This document shows, in pieces, positions 20,402 through 32,042 of a stretch of DNA of 62,000 nucleotides. The notes beneath the pieces were generated by a model. That model ran no database searches and had not been told where the DNA came from. It saw only the letters and a program-made list of their open reading frames with translations. Every line of letters starts with the position of its first letter. Position 1 is the first letter of the stretch. The stretch spans positions 7,793,650 to 7,855,649 of the forward strand of contig NC_049989.1 of the NCBI RefSeq assembly GCF_000003815.2, written 5' to 3'. The position numbers and the translations under genes were made by a program. This stretch comes from Branchiostoma floridae. Its lineage: Eukaryota; Chordata; Leptocardii; Amphioxiformes; Branchiostomatidae.

Positions 20402-20600
20402 ATGGCCGACTGGCTTGGTTAACGGATACAAGATCGTGAGCTCACTGGTTCAATTCTTGGCATTCTAGGCTAGATTTTTCATTGGGAATGGCACTTAACA
20501 TAACTTTCCTCACTACACCCAGCAGTTGGGGACGTAAAAGGCATTGGAAGGAGAGTCCCTTTGGCCTCATAAAGTCTATGGGACTACATTGTGCCTCTAC
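20402..20600 (+). mobile_element. tRNA-derived SINE
   Basis: The head has an A-box-like TGGCTTGGTTAACGG and a B-box-like GGTTCAATTCT about 40 bases later. It is followed by a body with 'ggcacttaacataactttcctcac' and 'ggggacgtaaa', a composition I associate with deuterostome tRNA-headed SINEs. The 3' end is indistinct. Confidence 0.55.
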
Positions 20601-21640
20601 TATTTGCATATTGGCAATTTAATGACACCAAGTTGCATAAAGTGGTAACACTACCATCTGACCTATTTGTGAGAACATACCTTCACAAACCTCAAAAAAA
20701 CATAATGCACAATTTTTCAAAATAACTCAATCTAGCCATTAGTGGATCCCTTGGTAATATGAAAGAAAATTGATTATGAAAACTCTGTGAATGCAGAAAA
20801 TGTAATTATCTCTAGTGTGGAGTGACAACATTTTGGGCAACAACTATCAGACGAAAAAATATATAAGTACAAAATGTATAAAAACATTGAAGGGAAAGGA
20901 GCTCTGCGTCGACTACTATTGTATGTTTAAAGATAATGATTACAAGAACTTAAGCAGCCTCATTTCCTGTAAGGTAAAGAAAGATTAAAATATTTTGCCA
21001 ACCAGCGCATTTATACGCAAGATGAAAGGTAGGTTGATCATCCCTATTATCTCAGAAAGTCGATTCTCCAGGGACCAATCATCGTCCAGGTATGGCGGTG
21101 GTTAATGCGCTGACTAAGCCTCCGTGTCCATAAAAGTGATGACTTAATGCCGATGGTAACCGATTGGTGCCACTCCCCAAGTGTTGATGAGCACAGTGGG
21201 AGCATCAGTACTTAGAAAACGTCTGAAGGGATTACGATAATGTAAAACAGTCTAATTCCATTATTCTGTTGCTTTCTTCCTCGCCTGATCTCATCTCTCT
21301 GATTCCTTAGAAGTTCTACACCACACTCAGATACTGTGGGCTGAAAGGTGCCCTTTAGACAAGAACAGAAATAAATACAGGACTTCAGAACCTCAACTTT
21401 GTTTCAGGCAATATGTTTGAAAGTCTCGTAGTGATGACGCAGTTCCATAGACCATACTCGTCGTATTGATAGTAACAAACCCTGCTGTTACAGTCAGTCA
21501 GGTATGGTGTTTCCAACAAATGAGCAAACAGATATTGGATTCCGAACTTGTTCAGGTTTGAATGCATGACAGATGTATGTAAAGCTATTTCTCTGGTGCT
21601 GTTGCCCCTCTCCTTTAGTTAGTGCTGTCCGTTTTCTCAG
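20601..21640. other. no gene recognised
   Basis: Single-copy-looking sequence without a recognisable exon, RNA gene or repeat. Open frames here are short and have no recognisable motif. Confidence 0.4.
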
Positions 21641-21659
21641 TCTTTGGAGCTAACCGTAT

Positions 21660-22130
21660 TACGCTGGTGCTGACTATGTCTCTTTCACTGGTGCTTACAG
21701 TTTCTCAGTCCCTGGTACTGACTTGGTTTCCTTGTCCCTGGTGCTGACCGTATTTCCCTGTCCCTGGTGCTGACTGCGTTTCCCTGGTACTGACTGTGTG
21801 TCTCTTTCGCTGGTGCTGACCGTATTTCCCTGTCCTGGTGCTGATTGTGTTCCCTGTCCCTGGTGCTGACTGCGTTTCCCTGTATCTGGTGCTGCCTGTG
21901 TGTCTCTTTCGCTGATGCTGACCGCATTTTCCTGTCCCTGATGCTGACTGTGTTTCCCTGGTACTGACTGTGTGTCTCTTTCGCTGGTGCTGACCGTATT
22001 CCCTGTCTGTCCCTGGTGCTGATTGTGTGTCCCTGTCCCTGGTGCTGGCTGTGCTTCCCTGTCCCTGGTGCTGACTGTGTTTCTTAGTCCCTGGTGTTAA
22101 CTTAGTTTATCTGTCCCTGGTAATGACTGT
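21660..22130. repeat. degenerate minisatellite (GGTGCTGACTGTGTTTCCCTGTCCCT-like units)
   Basis: About 18 variable units of roughly 24-27 bases combining 'ggtgctgac', 'tgtgtttccctg' and 'tccct' blocks. Some units carry a 'tctctttcgctggtgctgaccg' variant in a higher-order pattern. It causes a repetitive open frame on the minus strand that I do not consider a gene. Confidence 0.85.
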
Positions 22131-24745
22131 GCTACGCCGATGCTGACTTTTCCATTGTCTAGCAAATTTGCTTAGTAAAGTTTCCTTAACGGCTTAAGTA
22201 GATCAGACGCTTCCAATGACTTAAGATTTACGGAGAAAAGAAGATCCTGCAAGTAGATTTGGCAAGCCAGCCGGTTGCCGACAATAACACGTATCGGGTA
22301 TTGGAAAACTACAAGTCACAGATCTTTATTTGCCAATGGCGATGTACTCTTCGGTTCATCATTGAACATGAAGCAAGGACAGCAGACAACTTCTTACATT
22401 CAACGAACGTGACCATGGAATGGTGGACTACAATTGGCGATTACTTCATTCAGTGGATGGCCATGTTCCAAAACATTTAGTAGAGAACTTTCTACACTTA
22501 ACCACGCTCTTGCCTATAAGCACAATCCAGTAAGCAATTACAGTAAAATAACGTATCATTCGTACATCGCAAACTATTGGACATAGACACGCTTCTGGTT
22601 TGAAAAAGTGTTTCCATTATAGGTAGGCAGTGATGTGTCAGCACCCTTGTCATCGTAATACTTAGAACTGCCATAATCCAATGGTGATATGTTCTGCTGT
22701 TGTTACCCCGAAACACCGAGATAGACATTTGTGTGTATGCAATTCCTCTTATGTCTCATCCGCGACCACATATGTCACTGGAAATAGTATCTCTTTTATC
22801 GCGCCATGCGGTGACTCATTGCATTTGGATAAAAGCCAGAATGTCTTTAGGATGGGATGTCTCAAAGGATATTAGAAGGCCCCGCTAGGGTAACCCCATG
22901 AGAGTATGTATGCCCTAATGACGAGTGTAATTCTTTTATCAGGTCTGTTCATTGACGTGAGAAAATAGCACCAGCAGTCATTCAATAATGAGTGAACCCC
23001 CGGGCACCTTTCGTTTTCAGACATAGACTTTGTGCTTTGTATGACGTCTCTTTATCATATAGAATTCTAAAGGGAAGTTAAGATTCTATTGGGAATAAAG
23101 CATGGTGTCAAGGAGAGATTCATTTCGCTGCATTCATTACTTTGAAATTAGTTCTTTACAGGTGAGAATAGCAGCTACCATTTAGGCAATGTTTGCAGAA
23201 TTTCTTTCAAAACTCAATCCACGATGTTATCTATCATTTAAACAGACGCTATGTCTTTAAGTTAGTACGGAATACACTCTTATGGCGCAGTTTATGAATA
23301 ATTTAGTATGTAAATTAACCTACTTCCACAGACGTACTGGCCTGAGTGACTTTTCTGACATATTTGTGACAATCGAAACGGGCACATTTTCATCAGAAGA
23401 GAATATTGATTCCTCCTGGACATTGTGATGTACTTTCCGTCTGAAATTAATAACAAACTCGCCGTCCAAAAGTTGTTGTGTACGTCATCATCTTTCAGAA
23501 TATGTCCCAGCACATTGTTGACTAGTTTTCCATGATTAGCGACAATCGTGTGCCATTTCTTACAAAGGAACAACAGTACCAACTGTACCAACAGATGTTC
23601 AGGCAAAAACAGCTTCAACTAGGGGGTTATAAGTGATTGATTTACAAAACTTGAAAATGCAGACTACATAGACAAAATCGACAATAATGTTAGGAATGGC
23701 AATTTTGTATGGTTCAATCGTTGTCTAGATATGCATGAGAAATATGCAGTTTGGAAATCATATGTGATTGAATTAGAACGAAACTGCGACTAGGTGTAAC
23801 GCTAGCATGACGCACCCCTGCACCTTATGACACATCTTCTAGTGAGAAAATCACCCCTTGCAGACACGAGCCGACAGGAAATCGAAGATCCCAAGTGTTT
23901 CCATCCTACAAGTCTCCATTTACACCATTTTCAACCAACCCCTCTTGGACCTGAGTCAGTTGGAGAAAAGTTGTACACTAACCGAAAACAGTACCTCCGT
24001 TTTAGAGGAGGGAAAAGAGTTTGTGCTTGAACTTTACTAAATGTGGCATCTGCTTCAGTACATTCCAGAGACTCAGGGTTGGCAGGCAGCCAGTTGAACC
24101 ACCATACTGGACTGATAGTCGTAATTGAAATATTTTAGTTGAGTCCCAGAGGATAGGAACTCACATCTGTGTTGACTGGAAAGTTAGGTGACATAGCCAA
24201 GAATACCATACTGATCCGACTATTGAAAGAGTTGTCGTAAATTGCAGTTGATATATATATATACTTCATGTCTTTTTCCAACACCTAAGCTGCCACGGGT
24301 ATTAAGTAAAGACAAAGAAAAGTCATTAGGTGGTGAGGCTTGACCGTTGTTTCAAGACCTACCCATATACTGAATACAATTACATGTATACAATGCATTC
24401 ATAGTTTCTTGCGTTATGGTTGCCAAATACATAAGCGTACCTGCACGTACATAACCACGCACACACACAATTATATTTCACTGTGCTATCATGATCACCT
24501 AAACCTTAAGATATATCTCAAGTAAGTGTTACAGATATATGTAATGCTGAATGCCAAACATCATAACATCCAAACGTTAAGCAAGACTCTCAGCACCAAG
24601 ATCTTCAACGATTTGTCGAGTAACGTATATCGGAAGATCGCCAACTTGAATTCGCCTCCAAAGTTATTGATATCGTCACGCTATGAGAGAAAATGCCCTT
24701 ATTGAATACCGCTCTGTTGACTTTGAAGTTGCTCGGCGAAATAAA
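22131..24745. other. no gene recognised
   Basis: No exon with recognisable protein similarity, no RNA gene and no strong repeat. Open frames up to 108 codons (for example 23292-23618 minus) show no family motif. Confidence 0.4.
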
Positions 24746-24845
24746 NNNNNNNNNNNNNNNNNNNNNNNNNNNNNNNNNNNNNNNNNNNNNNNNNNNNNNN
24801 NNNNNNNNNNNNNNNNNNNNNNNNNNNNNNNNNNNNNNNNNNNNN
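24746..24845. other. assembly gap, 100 N
   Basis: Run of exactly 100 N just upstream of the retrotransposon fragment. The repeat probably caused the break. Confidence 0.99.
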
Positions 24846-25135
24846 TTTTAAGGCCATATATCTGTGACAAAACAGTATCAATAGACTAAAACAGTATCCA
24901 AACGGCCACCATTGGCCATGGGCAAAAAACAGTACACCGGGAGCCGGTTGGATGTAATCTCCAATCAGATCTATCGGTGACAAGGTAGTATTCAAAGGGC
25001 CAACCAATATCCTACTATACAGGACACCGGTGGCATGTTGGATACTGATTTGCCCCCGATATAAATCTGCTTGAAGATATGCAACCGGGTCTTACTCTGT
25101 TTTCTCATTAAAGTTATGACCAGGTCGTAAAGGAA

Positions 25136-25920
25136 ATGGAAAGTAGACAGATTAGACAACAATCAAACCTGCAACAAGACCTAGATGCCCTTGACGCATG
25201 GACAAGTAAAAGTCACATGCAATTGCACCCAAATAAATGCAAAGTGATGCATTTTTTCTTCAGACGAACACCTCCCCCTCTCCCTTCTCTCCAACTAGCC
25301 GGCCACACCCTCCAGGAAGTAACTGTAGCAAGATTATTGGGAGTGTGGTTGCAAAGTAACTTGAAGTGGGACAGCCATGTAACCCACATGGTTAAACAAA
25401 GCGGCAAACGTCTATTCATCCTAAGACGGTTGAAGATGTTCAGAGTTCCCGAACTTGATCTAGTCACCATCTACACTTGCTACGTGCGCCCCATCTGTGA
25501 GTATGCTGTCCCTGTTTGGAATCCCGGACTTACCAAAACCCAGTCATTCCGTCTAGAGACCATCCAACGCCGTGCTTGCCGCATCATTCTGGGCAATAAG
25601 TACACTCACTACTCAGAAGCCCTCACCCAACTCGGACTACCCACCCTTGAATCCAGGAGGGAACAACTATGCAAGAAGTTCGGACTGAAACTTCTGAAAT
25701 CGGCTTTCAGAGACTGGCTTCCCCAGTCCCGGGGTGAAGCTAGTGGTCGGCTAACGCGGACTAGCCACAAACTGAACTCTATATACACACGAACTGAGCG
25801 CTACCGTAACAGTCCGATACCCTACATTACCACTGTATTGAATAAGGAATTGTGACCGTTAAACACGAATATCTTGTTGTTGATTTTAATGTTGATATAT
25901 TATATTATATTATGATAGAT
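25136..25920 (+). mobile_element. 5'-truncated non-LTR retrotransposon, 3' end of reverse transcriptase (CR1/L2/jockey-like)
   Basis: An open frame to 25855 (239 codons) encodes the C-terminal thumb part of a non-LTR reverse transcriptase. Recognisable are LQQDLDALDAWTSK, MQLHPNKCKVMHF, ARLLGVWLQSNLKWDSHV, YCYVRPICEYAVPVWNP-like (ending at the YAVPVWNP motif) and QRRACRIILG. The endonuclease and the catalytic YxDD part are missing, so it is not autonomous, although the remaining frame is undamaged, implying recent insertion. A short 3' UTR with (TATAT)n-like sequence near 25897-25918 may be the element end. An AATAAA near 26079 leaves a longer end possible. Confidence 0.85.
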
Positions 25921-26099
25921 TTTAAAGATTCCTTGTCAATTTTAACGATCTTTAACCGCAATAATTGTTATGGAAATTTATTACGATGGAGTGCCCTTGA
26001 AATGTTATACTTTTAAAATGGTTGTAAAGTCCGGAATCAATTCAGCCGCGGCTGCCATTTCTTGACTTGTATTATGCAATAAACCAGTATTAAAGGTCC

Positions 26100-27830
26100 A
26101 CTGAGTATAAGCTTCCTTGAACTCTACACACAGCCAGCGATCTCTTTTCAATCAATAGCGTGAGAAGTGGCTGTATCCAAGGTGCAGTCATTACTATTGT
26201 ATAGTACTATTTTTTACCCTCTCATGGTTTCTAACAGTACGGTACATACTTGATCATATCTCACTACCATTACTACTTTCCTTACTTGAAAAATAATCAC
26301 CCAAACAATCTCATAATACCGTATATGCGTTTTGCATGTTTGAATTGTACATAACATGGTTTGTGAATTATTTATGATTCTACCTTCCCGACAGTGTATG
26401 AGATTCATCTCAGGAATTTACTTGCCAGAAACTGATATATGTTAAACTCTCACTGGTTCTCACACCACTTATAGACAGCTACGACAGAGATGAAGGGTAC
26501 TCTAGAAAATTAACGTGTGCCAACTGCGACATCTATCAAGTCAGGGTATCACCGTTCAATTATAGTTTACAAATAGTGGTGAGAAGCATATCCGTACTAG
26601 TACAGGACCTAGCGTATCTAGCAACGATGGTACCAAGACTACAGAGCTTTGGCAGTATCTAAATCCATATATCAAGAATTACATTACGAGGTCTGGTGCA
26701 TTGACTTTCCTTGACACCAGTCGTGTTCAACCAACAAGCCAAGGCAATCAGCATATTCATAAGTCTTCATTCATCAATTTCGTCGATGGCGATGGAGACT
26801 GTCAGTGACGTGAATACATGTATTGTGCAGATTCTAATTTCTTAATCGAAAAAGGAAACTGCACTTGGGCAAATGTGTCCTTTTGGTTATCTCCGAATAT
26901 ACGGCAATCCCTCGACACTCAACCCGACCGCCCTAGAGGCCAGCGGCCAATAGATCGTCTCCGATAGTATACCTTCACTGTCGACAACTTTACAATTCTG
27001 GTAACTGCCCCTGGCTGTGACTTGAAATTGTATAGATACATGTAGGTATTACACCTGTGTATGCATTCCAAATGTTTCTTTGCTATCGGTCTCTTTATCT
27101 GGTTCATCATTTGTTATTATAAGTGTAAATACCATATGGAATAAGAAATGATGGTGCCATGACAGCCCGGTGTGACCAGTTACTGCTCAAGTTTGTTTCC
27201 TCACACCCACGTTTAGCACATGATCGTTCTTTCAGATCCACTAGAGAAGAGCCCCATTTTTCTTCTTACAAAAGGTCAAACATGAGGTCTGATCTGTTGG
27301 GTAAAACCCTACCGTGTATTACTTGTACACAGTAATTACTTGCCCAGTTTGGCCTCATACGGTACCTACTGTGTAGCCTAATCAATTACGTACTTATCTC
27401 CCTGTTCAATCATAATTTTCCAGCCAACGATTTCTTAACTGTAAATAACAAGGCTCTGACGTGGGTGAGATGGTAATGGTGGCGTAGGCGGAGTCCCAAA
27501 GTGGGGTCATCTACATGTAGTCGTGACTAAAAGTTTAGAAGGTGGTTTCATTTCAGGTCTTCAATTAAAAGTTCAGACTGTGGTTTTCATACAATAATAT
27601 ATCACAGAAGATTTCGTTCCCTGACTGTCCGGCCTTACTTCCTCTGTCCTTAAAAAAATCATCACGGAAAGTTTGGAAGCTTGAATTCGGTCGATCATAT
27701 CTCCGTGAATACTTTATCAAGTGCATAGGATTAGGATTAGAACGTTTATTTACTGCACTTTACCATGATATTTGGTTTCATGACCGTATACAATGCATCT
27801 TATCTCAAAACCTTGCTCCTATCCCAACTA
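26100..27830. other. no gene recognised
   Basis: No recognisable exon, RNA gene or clear repeat in this stretch; only short open frames without motifs. Confidence 0.4.
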
Positions 27831-27834
27831 GTGG

Positions 27835-27950
27835 CACCGCGTGGCACAGTGGTAGTTTATTCGCATTGGAACCGAGAGGGTTGTGGGTTCGAATCCGACT
27901 GCCGTGCCACCGATCTTGTGCCCTTATCAGCTGAACAAATAAAGAAATAA
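27835..27950 (+). mobile_element. tRNA-like SINE head or tRNA pseudogene with A-rich tail
   Basis: 27835-27907 can fold as a tRNA-like element. The acceptor stem CACCGCG/TGCCGTG has one mismatch. A box TGGCACAGTGGTAG and B box GGTTCGAATCC are both near consensus, and the T arm is GTGGG/CCGAC. The D and anticodon stems are poor, so a working tRNA is unlikely. It is followed by 'aacaaataaagaaataaat', an A-rich tail fitting a short tRNA-derived SINE. Confidence 0.6.
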
Positions 27951-28980
27951 ATATCCCAACGTTTGTCAGCATGTTGCTGTTTATTGATTTGACTTCACTA
28001 GGCAGAGTTGATGAGCGTCCCGCATGATTCCATCATGATGGACTGTAGGGTGTATCGACCTCTGAATCACGTTGGCGATGGTCCAAGAATACTGGCCTCA
28101 CGTCTTAGGTTTCGTTGTGTGATGGCGTTCGCACCTGTCTTTAAAAATTAAAACTTCATTCTTGGACCTTTACTTTATTGCCTCTGCTCGCGAGTATACA
28201 TTCAAGGTCGGTGACCCTAACTTGAATCTTAAAACAACATTAGCATAATTACATAATTGAACAACATTAATTACGTAAGTTGCTACCTTCGGGTAAGGTC
28301 CGCTTGACTATCAAAATCAGTACTTATTCGATTGTGCCTACAGTCCACTTTTGAATTCCTTACCGTGCTGCATCGTCTCTGTTGCTCCATTGTTCCAGAG
28401 TGTCGGTCCATAATGTTGTTGTATGCTGCCTTTGAAAGTCTGTACATTACTCTGAGGAAAACTTCATCATACTGTGACCTATGATATGTTGGTAGTTATC
28501 ACTGCTGCTGTTCATATCATGTTTTTTTATCAGTATCTAATATTGGAGAGTCATGTCGGCGTTTGGCCAAATGTCGGAAATAAACTCACTGAGCAAATCG
28601 TATCTGACATATCATGATTGTATATAGCGTCGCAGTCTACCACGGTAGTGACGGGACCGTGTTTCCTATAACCCATTCCCTCTACGGACGGTATGAAAAG
28701 TCTTGGCCCCTGGCATATCACTCTGCCGGGAATATATCATCTCAGATCGTTTCTTGAGGATCGATGAGTCCGTGGACTAATTCATTATTCAGAAATACCC
28801 GACGACGGCTCATGTTGGCTTCCTTCGGCTTGGCAAGGTAAACATTCAAAATGTAGGGACTGAGCTTGGGGAAATCTATATTGTCTGTTCAGCTCGTTGC
28901 TTGTCAGCGTTTCCTACGAATAAACTAAGATAAAACAGTCATCCAAAACTTGGTTGAATAATGATAATTTGTCAAGTGGT
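27951..28980. other. no gene recognised
   Basis: No recognisable exon, RNA gene or repeat. Confidence 0.4.
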
Positions 28981-28984
28981 TTTG

Positions 28985-29165
28985 TGCGATGTGGCCTTGG
29001 TATGGGTGTTGGGTTCTTTTACGTACAGAGGTTTGACTTGTTACTGCCGGAAACTAACAATTGACGCTCCTTCATGCACGGGACTTCCAGCTTTACGTCC
29101 CCATCCGAAAGGACGAATGTGACCCGTATACCGTGCCGGGTCCCAACCCCGACCTCTGCATCCAC
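28985..29165. repeat. interspersed repeat fragment with ACGTCCCCATCCGA block
   Basis: The segment 'ttacgtccccatccga' followed by 'gacccg' recurs in diverged form at 35228-35260. The reverse complement 'ggggacgtaaa' also appears in the SINE at 20402, so this is probably a SINE-related fragment. Part of its left side ('tgggttcttttacgt') recurs near 36806. Confidence 0.4.
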
Positions 29166-29479
29166 AAAATTTGATCCTATAGAAGATCATAGAAGAAACC
29201 TATGAGCCTAGTATGTGACAGACAGGTTAGAACGCTGTAAGAGTCGTACAAACTTTTAAACAATGTTTTTCATAACTTCGGGATGACAAGGAGCAATTTT
29301 GTAGATTCTGCAATTTATAAGACCGGATGCTACACTTGGCAGCCAAGCATTTGAGATCGATCGTCCACAAAGTTGTCGAGGCTTTGTACCATGGGTAATG
29401 TATGTCCCTGTAACTCAACAGTTTCCAATTTGAGCTCCTGGTTCCAATTAGATGGTAACTGAGAGACCCCGATTCAATC

Positions 29480-29670
29480 ATGGGTGGGGCATCTGAGTGG
29501 GGGCTGCATGCGTCTTTCAGAAGGGACGTAACATGGGGCAATGGGGGTCCCGTGTTCGAGGAGATGCCTCGTGTATGTTAAAAAGAGAATATCTAGCAAC
29601 CTGTCCATGGGAAAAAATACCCTGCTACTGAAACTTGATGGCCTATGTGCCACTTGGCATTGTAAGGGTA
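29480..29670. repeat. interspersed repeat fragment shared with 19925-20040
   Basis: The blocks 'ataccctgctactgaaac' and 'ggcctatgtgcc'/'gccctatgtgcc' occur in the same order here and near 19998-20042, each preceded by a 'gggggtcc' block. Degenerate copies of one dispersed element. Confidence 0.4.
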
Positions 29671-29899
29671 CCGGTCCAACCAATGGCACCAATGGGTCCG
29701 ATGTATATCGATGGTTATAACGAATGCCTTTCTACTGACATTGTTTGGATGTGTCAATCCCACCTCATTTATCATGTCTAAGCAGCAGGCACACCTGAGA
29801 CGCCACCATGGAAGGCTAATTCTCCCTAGGCGACAGAAAAGCCTGCTCATTTTTCCTGCTATCACCTTTGTTCTGTCAGGTGGTTCAACATGTCGATGG

Positions 29900-31945
29900 C
29901 GTTACGCAACTCGCCAATGGATCTTGAAGAACATCGTCTGAAATAACTCGTCAGTGCCCCATCGTAATATTTGTTTGACTTTGACTTTATATGGAATTTT
30001 GGATCCACATTTAGCATAACAATCTTGTTTGTATCATTTCTCATTATTAACAGTCATCATTATTCAATGACTCCACAAAATTCGCTTTTACATATAGACT
30101 TCAGCCTCTTCAGACGCGTGTATGTGAAGTTTGCCCTACATGTATACAAGTAGTGCCTTTAAGCAAGAAAGATCTTTTTCTTCATACTTGAAGAAAGTAG
30201 GAAGCGTAAACTGCGTGCCACTAATTACATCCCCTGCACTTAAAGACAGGAAGTCTTAGGAGCAATCAGACCGCAGAGCCTGAAGATGGTACTTAAACTC
30301 CACTCTATTCTACTCTTATCTTCTTCTAGACAAGATCTTTCTCCCTCTTAACGGGATAGGTCACAATATCTCAGAATACATGTAGATATTATGTATCTAT
30401 AAGACTGGGCCCGCACGAAAGATCTTTTACTGAGCTTGGCTGCTCCGACTTAGGTGGGAAGGGTGGAAAGGAAAGGAAAGATCAAGTTTGGTGGAAGTAA
30501 AATCAAACAAACGCCATCTCAAAGTTTTAAAAATAGCAACACTTTGAAAATACTTCTTGCATCACCCTGTTACAAAGGAGGCGAGTGTACAGAGCAACAA
30601 CAAATAAAACTGCGATTTGCTTTAATTAAGATAGTTTCCACAGGACTTATATTCCTGTCACTTGATGTATAAGATAGGGCAATGGATATTAAGACTTTCG
30701 TAATTAGGACATTTTAATCCTGTGAAATCTTCACAAATGGCAGATATGTAAGTAATGACAATGAAACCCATCATATCTGTGACGTGACCTGATCTTAATT
30801 ACGGAAGCAAAAGAAGCAACAGAACGTGGGCCTTCTATTGCCGCCTTGTATAGTTATAGCAAACAAAATATTAGGCGCCTTGTGTAGCTATGAATCCTTC
30901 TTTGCCAGGGCGATAAAAAACCAAAGGTCAAGGACTCGTCCTCTCCTCTACACCCTCATCCATCTATATGTTGGACATAACCTGAGGCATGCATTTCCTG
31001 GAACAAGGCAACGTGCCAACGAAAGCGAACAAACATTGATTTTTGTAAATGTGCGGTACCGGTGCCAAACAATTCTGGCTCAGCCATAGTAGTCATCAAC
31101 AGTACACATATTGGTTCAAGGATACACCTTTCTTTATAAGGCATGTATCTGGAACAGAAGCACACATTGAAGCGCACTCAATACGCACTTCATCATGGTA
31201 GGCATTTCGATTGATTCTTTTCTAGTTTTAAACTTTCTAGTGCATACAAAGGCAGTGGTACTTAATTACTGTGTTCGTCAAAGCACCTGATGCTTAACAG
31301 GCAATCTTTCCTCTCAAAGGTTAATAGGAGCGGCCCAATTTGTTGATGCCCTTTGACCGCCCGTTAGACGAAAATCTGAAGTGTTGGTTACAGAGGCTTG
31401 ACGCCACAACCAAAACAGTGCTGCAATGTACCACAATCTCTCACTTGAGCAGACTAACGATTCCGTTGGTCATTGAGGACGTCACTCCTGCTTAGCCGTC
31501 GCTGAAATTGGGCCCCTGAGTCAGAAGGGTCGTGCCCCATGAGAATTGCTTTGCACGCTAACTCTCTTATTCTTGGGAACTAGTTTGAATGCTCATAGAG
31601 AAGAGGTTTGCAGATCTCAACACTTACTCGGGCTCTTGCCATACTTTGTTGTCGACACAGCTCCTTTGATGCTGGTGATGCTGTAATAGGCCAGGACGAG
31701 GACGGTTATTGAGCGAGACCGAGCAGGATTGGTGTGTAGATGGACAAGGTTAGGATATTGATGGGAGGGGGCGCAATATCCAACAACGGACAACAGACAC
31801 CATTACATGTATATGATGGTCCGAATGAGTTCACACTAAAATGATGATGGTGATAATGACTGTAAAGAAGGTAGTTTTTGTCCTCACCACTAGCTTCGTT
31901 TTTACCAAAGAAAGCAGGGCTTTATCGAAAGATTAAAAAATGAAA
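29900..31945. other. no gene recognised
   Basis: No exon, RNA gene or clear repeat that I can support. Confidence 0.4.
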
Positions 31946-31950
31946 ATTGA

Positions 31951-32042
31951 CTTAGCAACAAAAGTGGCTTGATACTGAAACTGTCATAATGTCTTTTAAG
32001 ACATTCTGCCACTTTCAGTATCAAGCCACTTTTGTTGCTAAG
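31951..32042. repeat. perfect 30-bp inverted repeat, foldback hairpin
   Basis: Arm 31951-31980 (starts CTTAGCAACAAAAGTGG, ends ACTGAAA) is the exact reverse complement of 32013-32042. The 32-base spacer contains a second small palindrome, AATGTCTT-TT-AAGACATT. Either strand would fold into one long stem. It could be a small foldback transposon or a small-RNA precursor; no flanking target duplication is obvious. Confidence 0.9.

Noticed and set aside
21685-21927. Minus-strand ORF rich in Gln, Ser and Arg
   Set aside because: A by-product of the minisatellite at 21660-22130.
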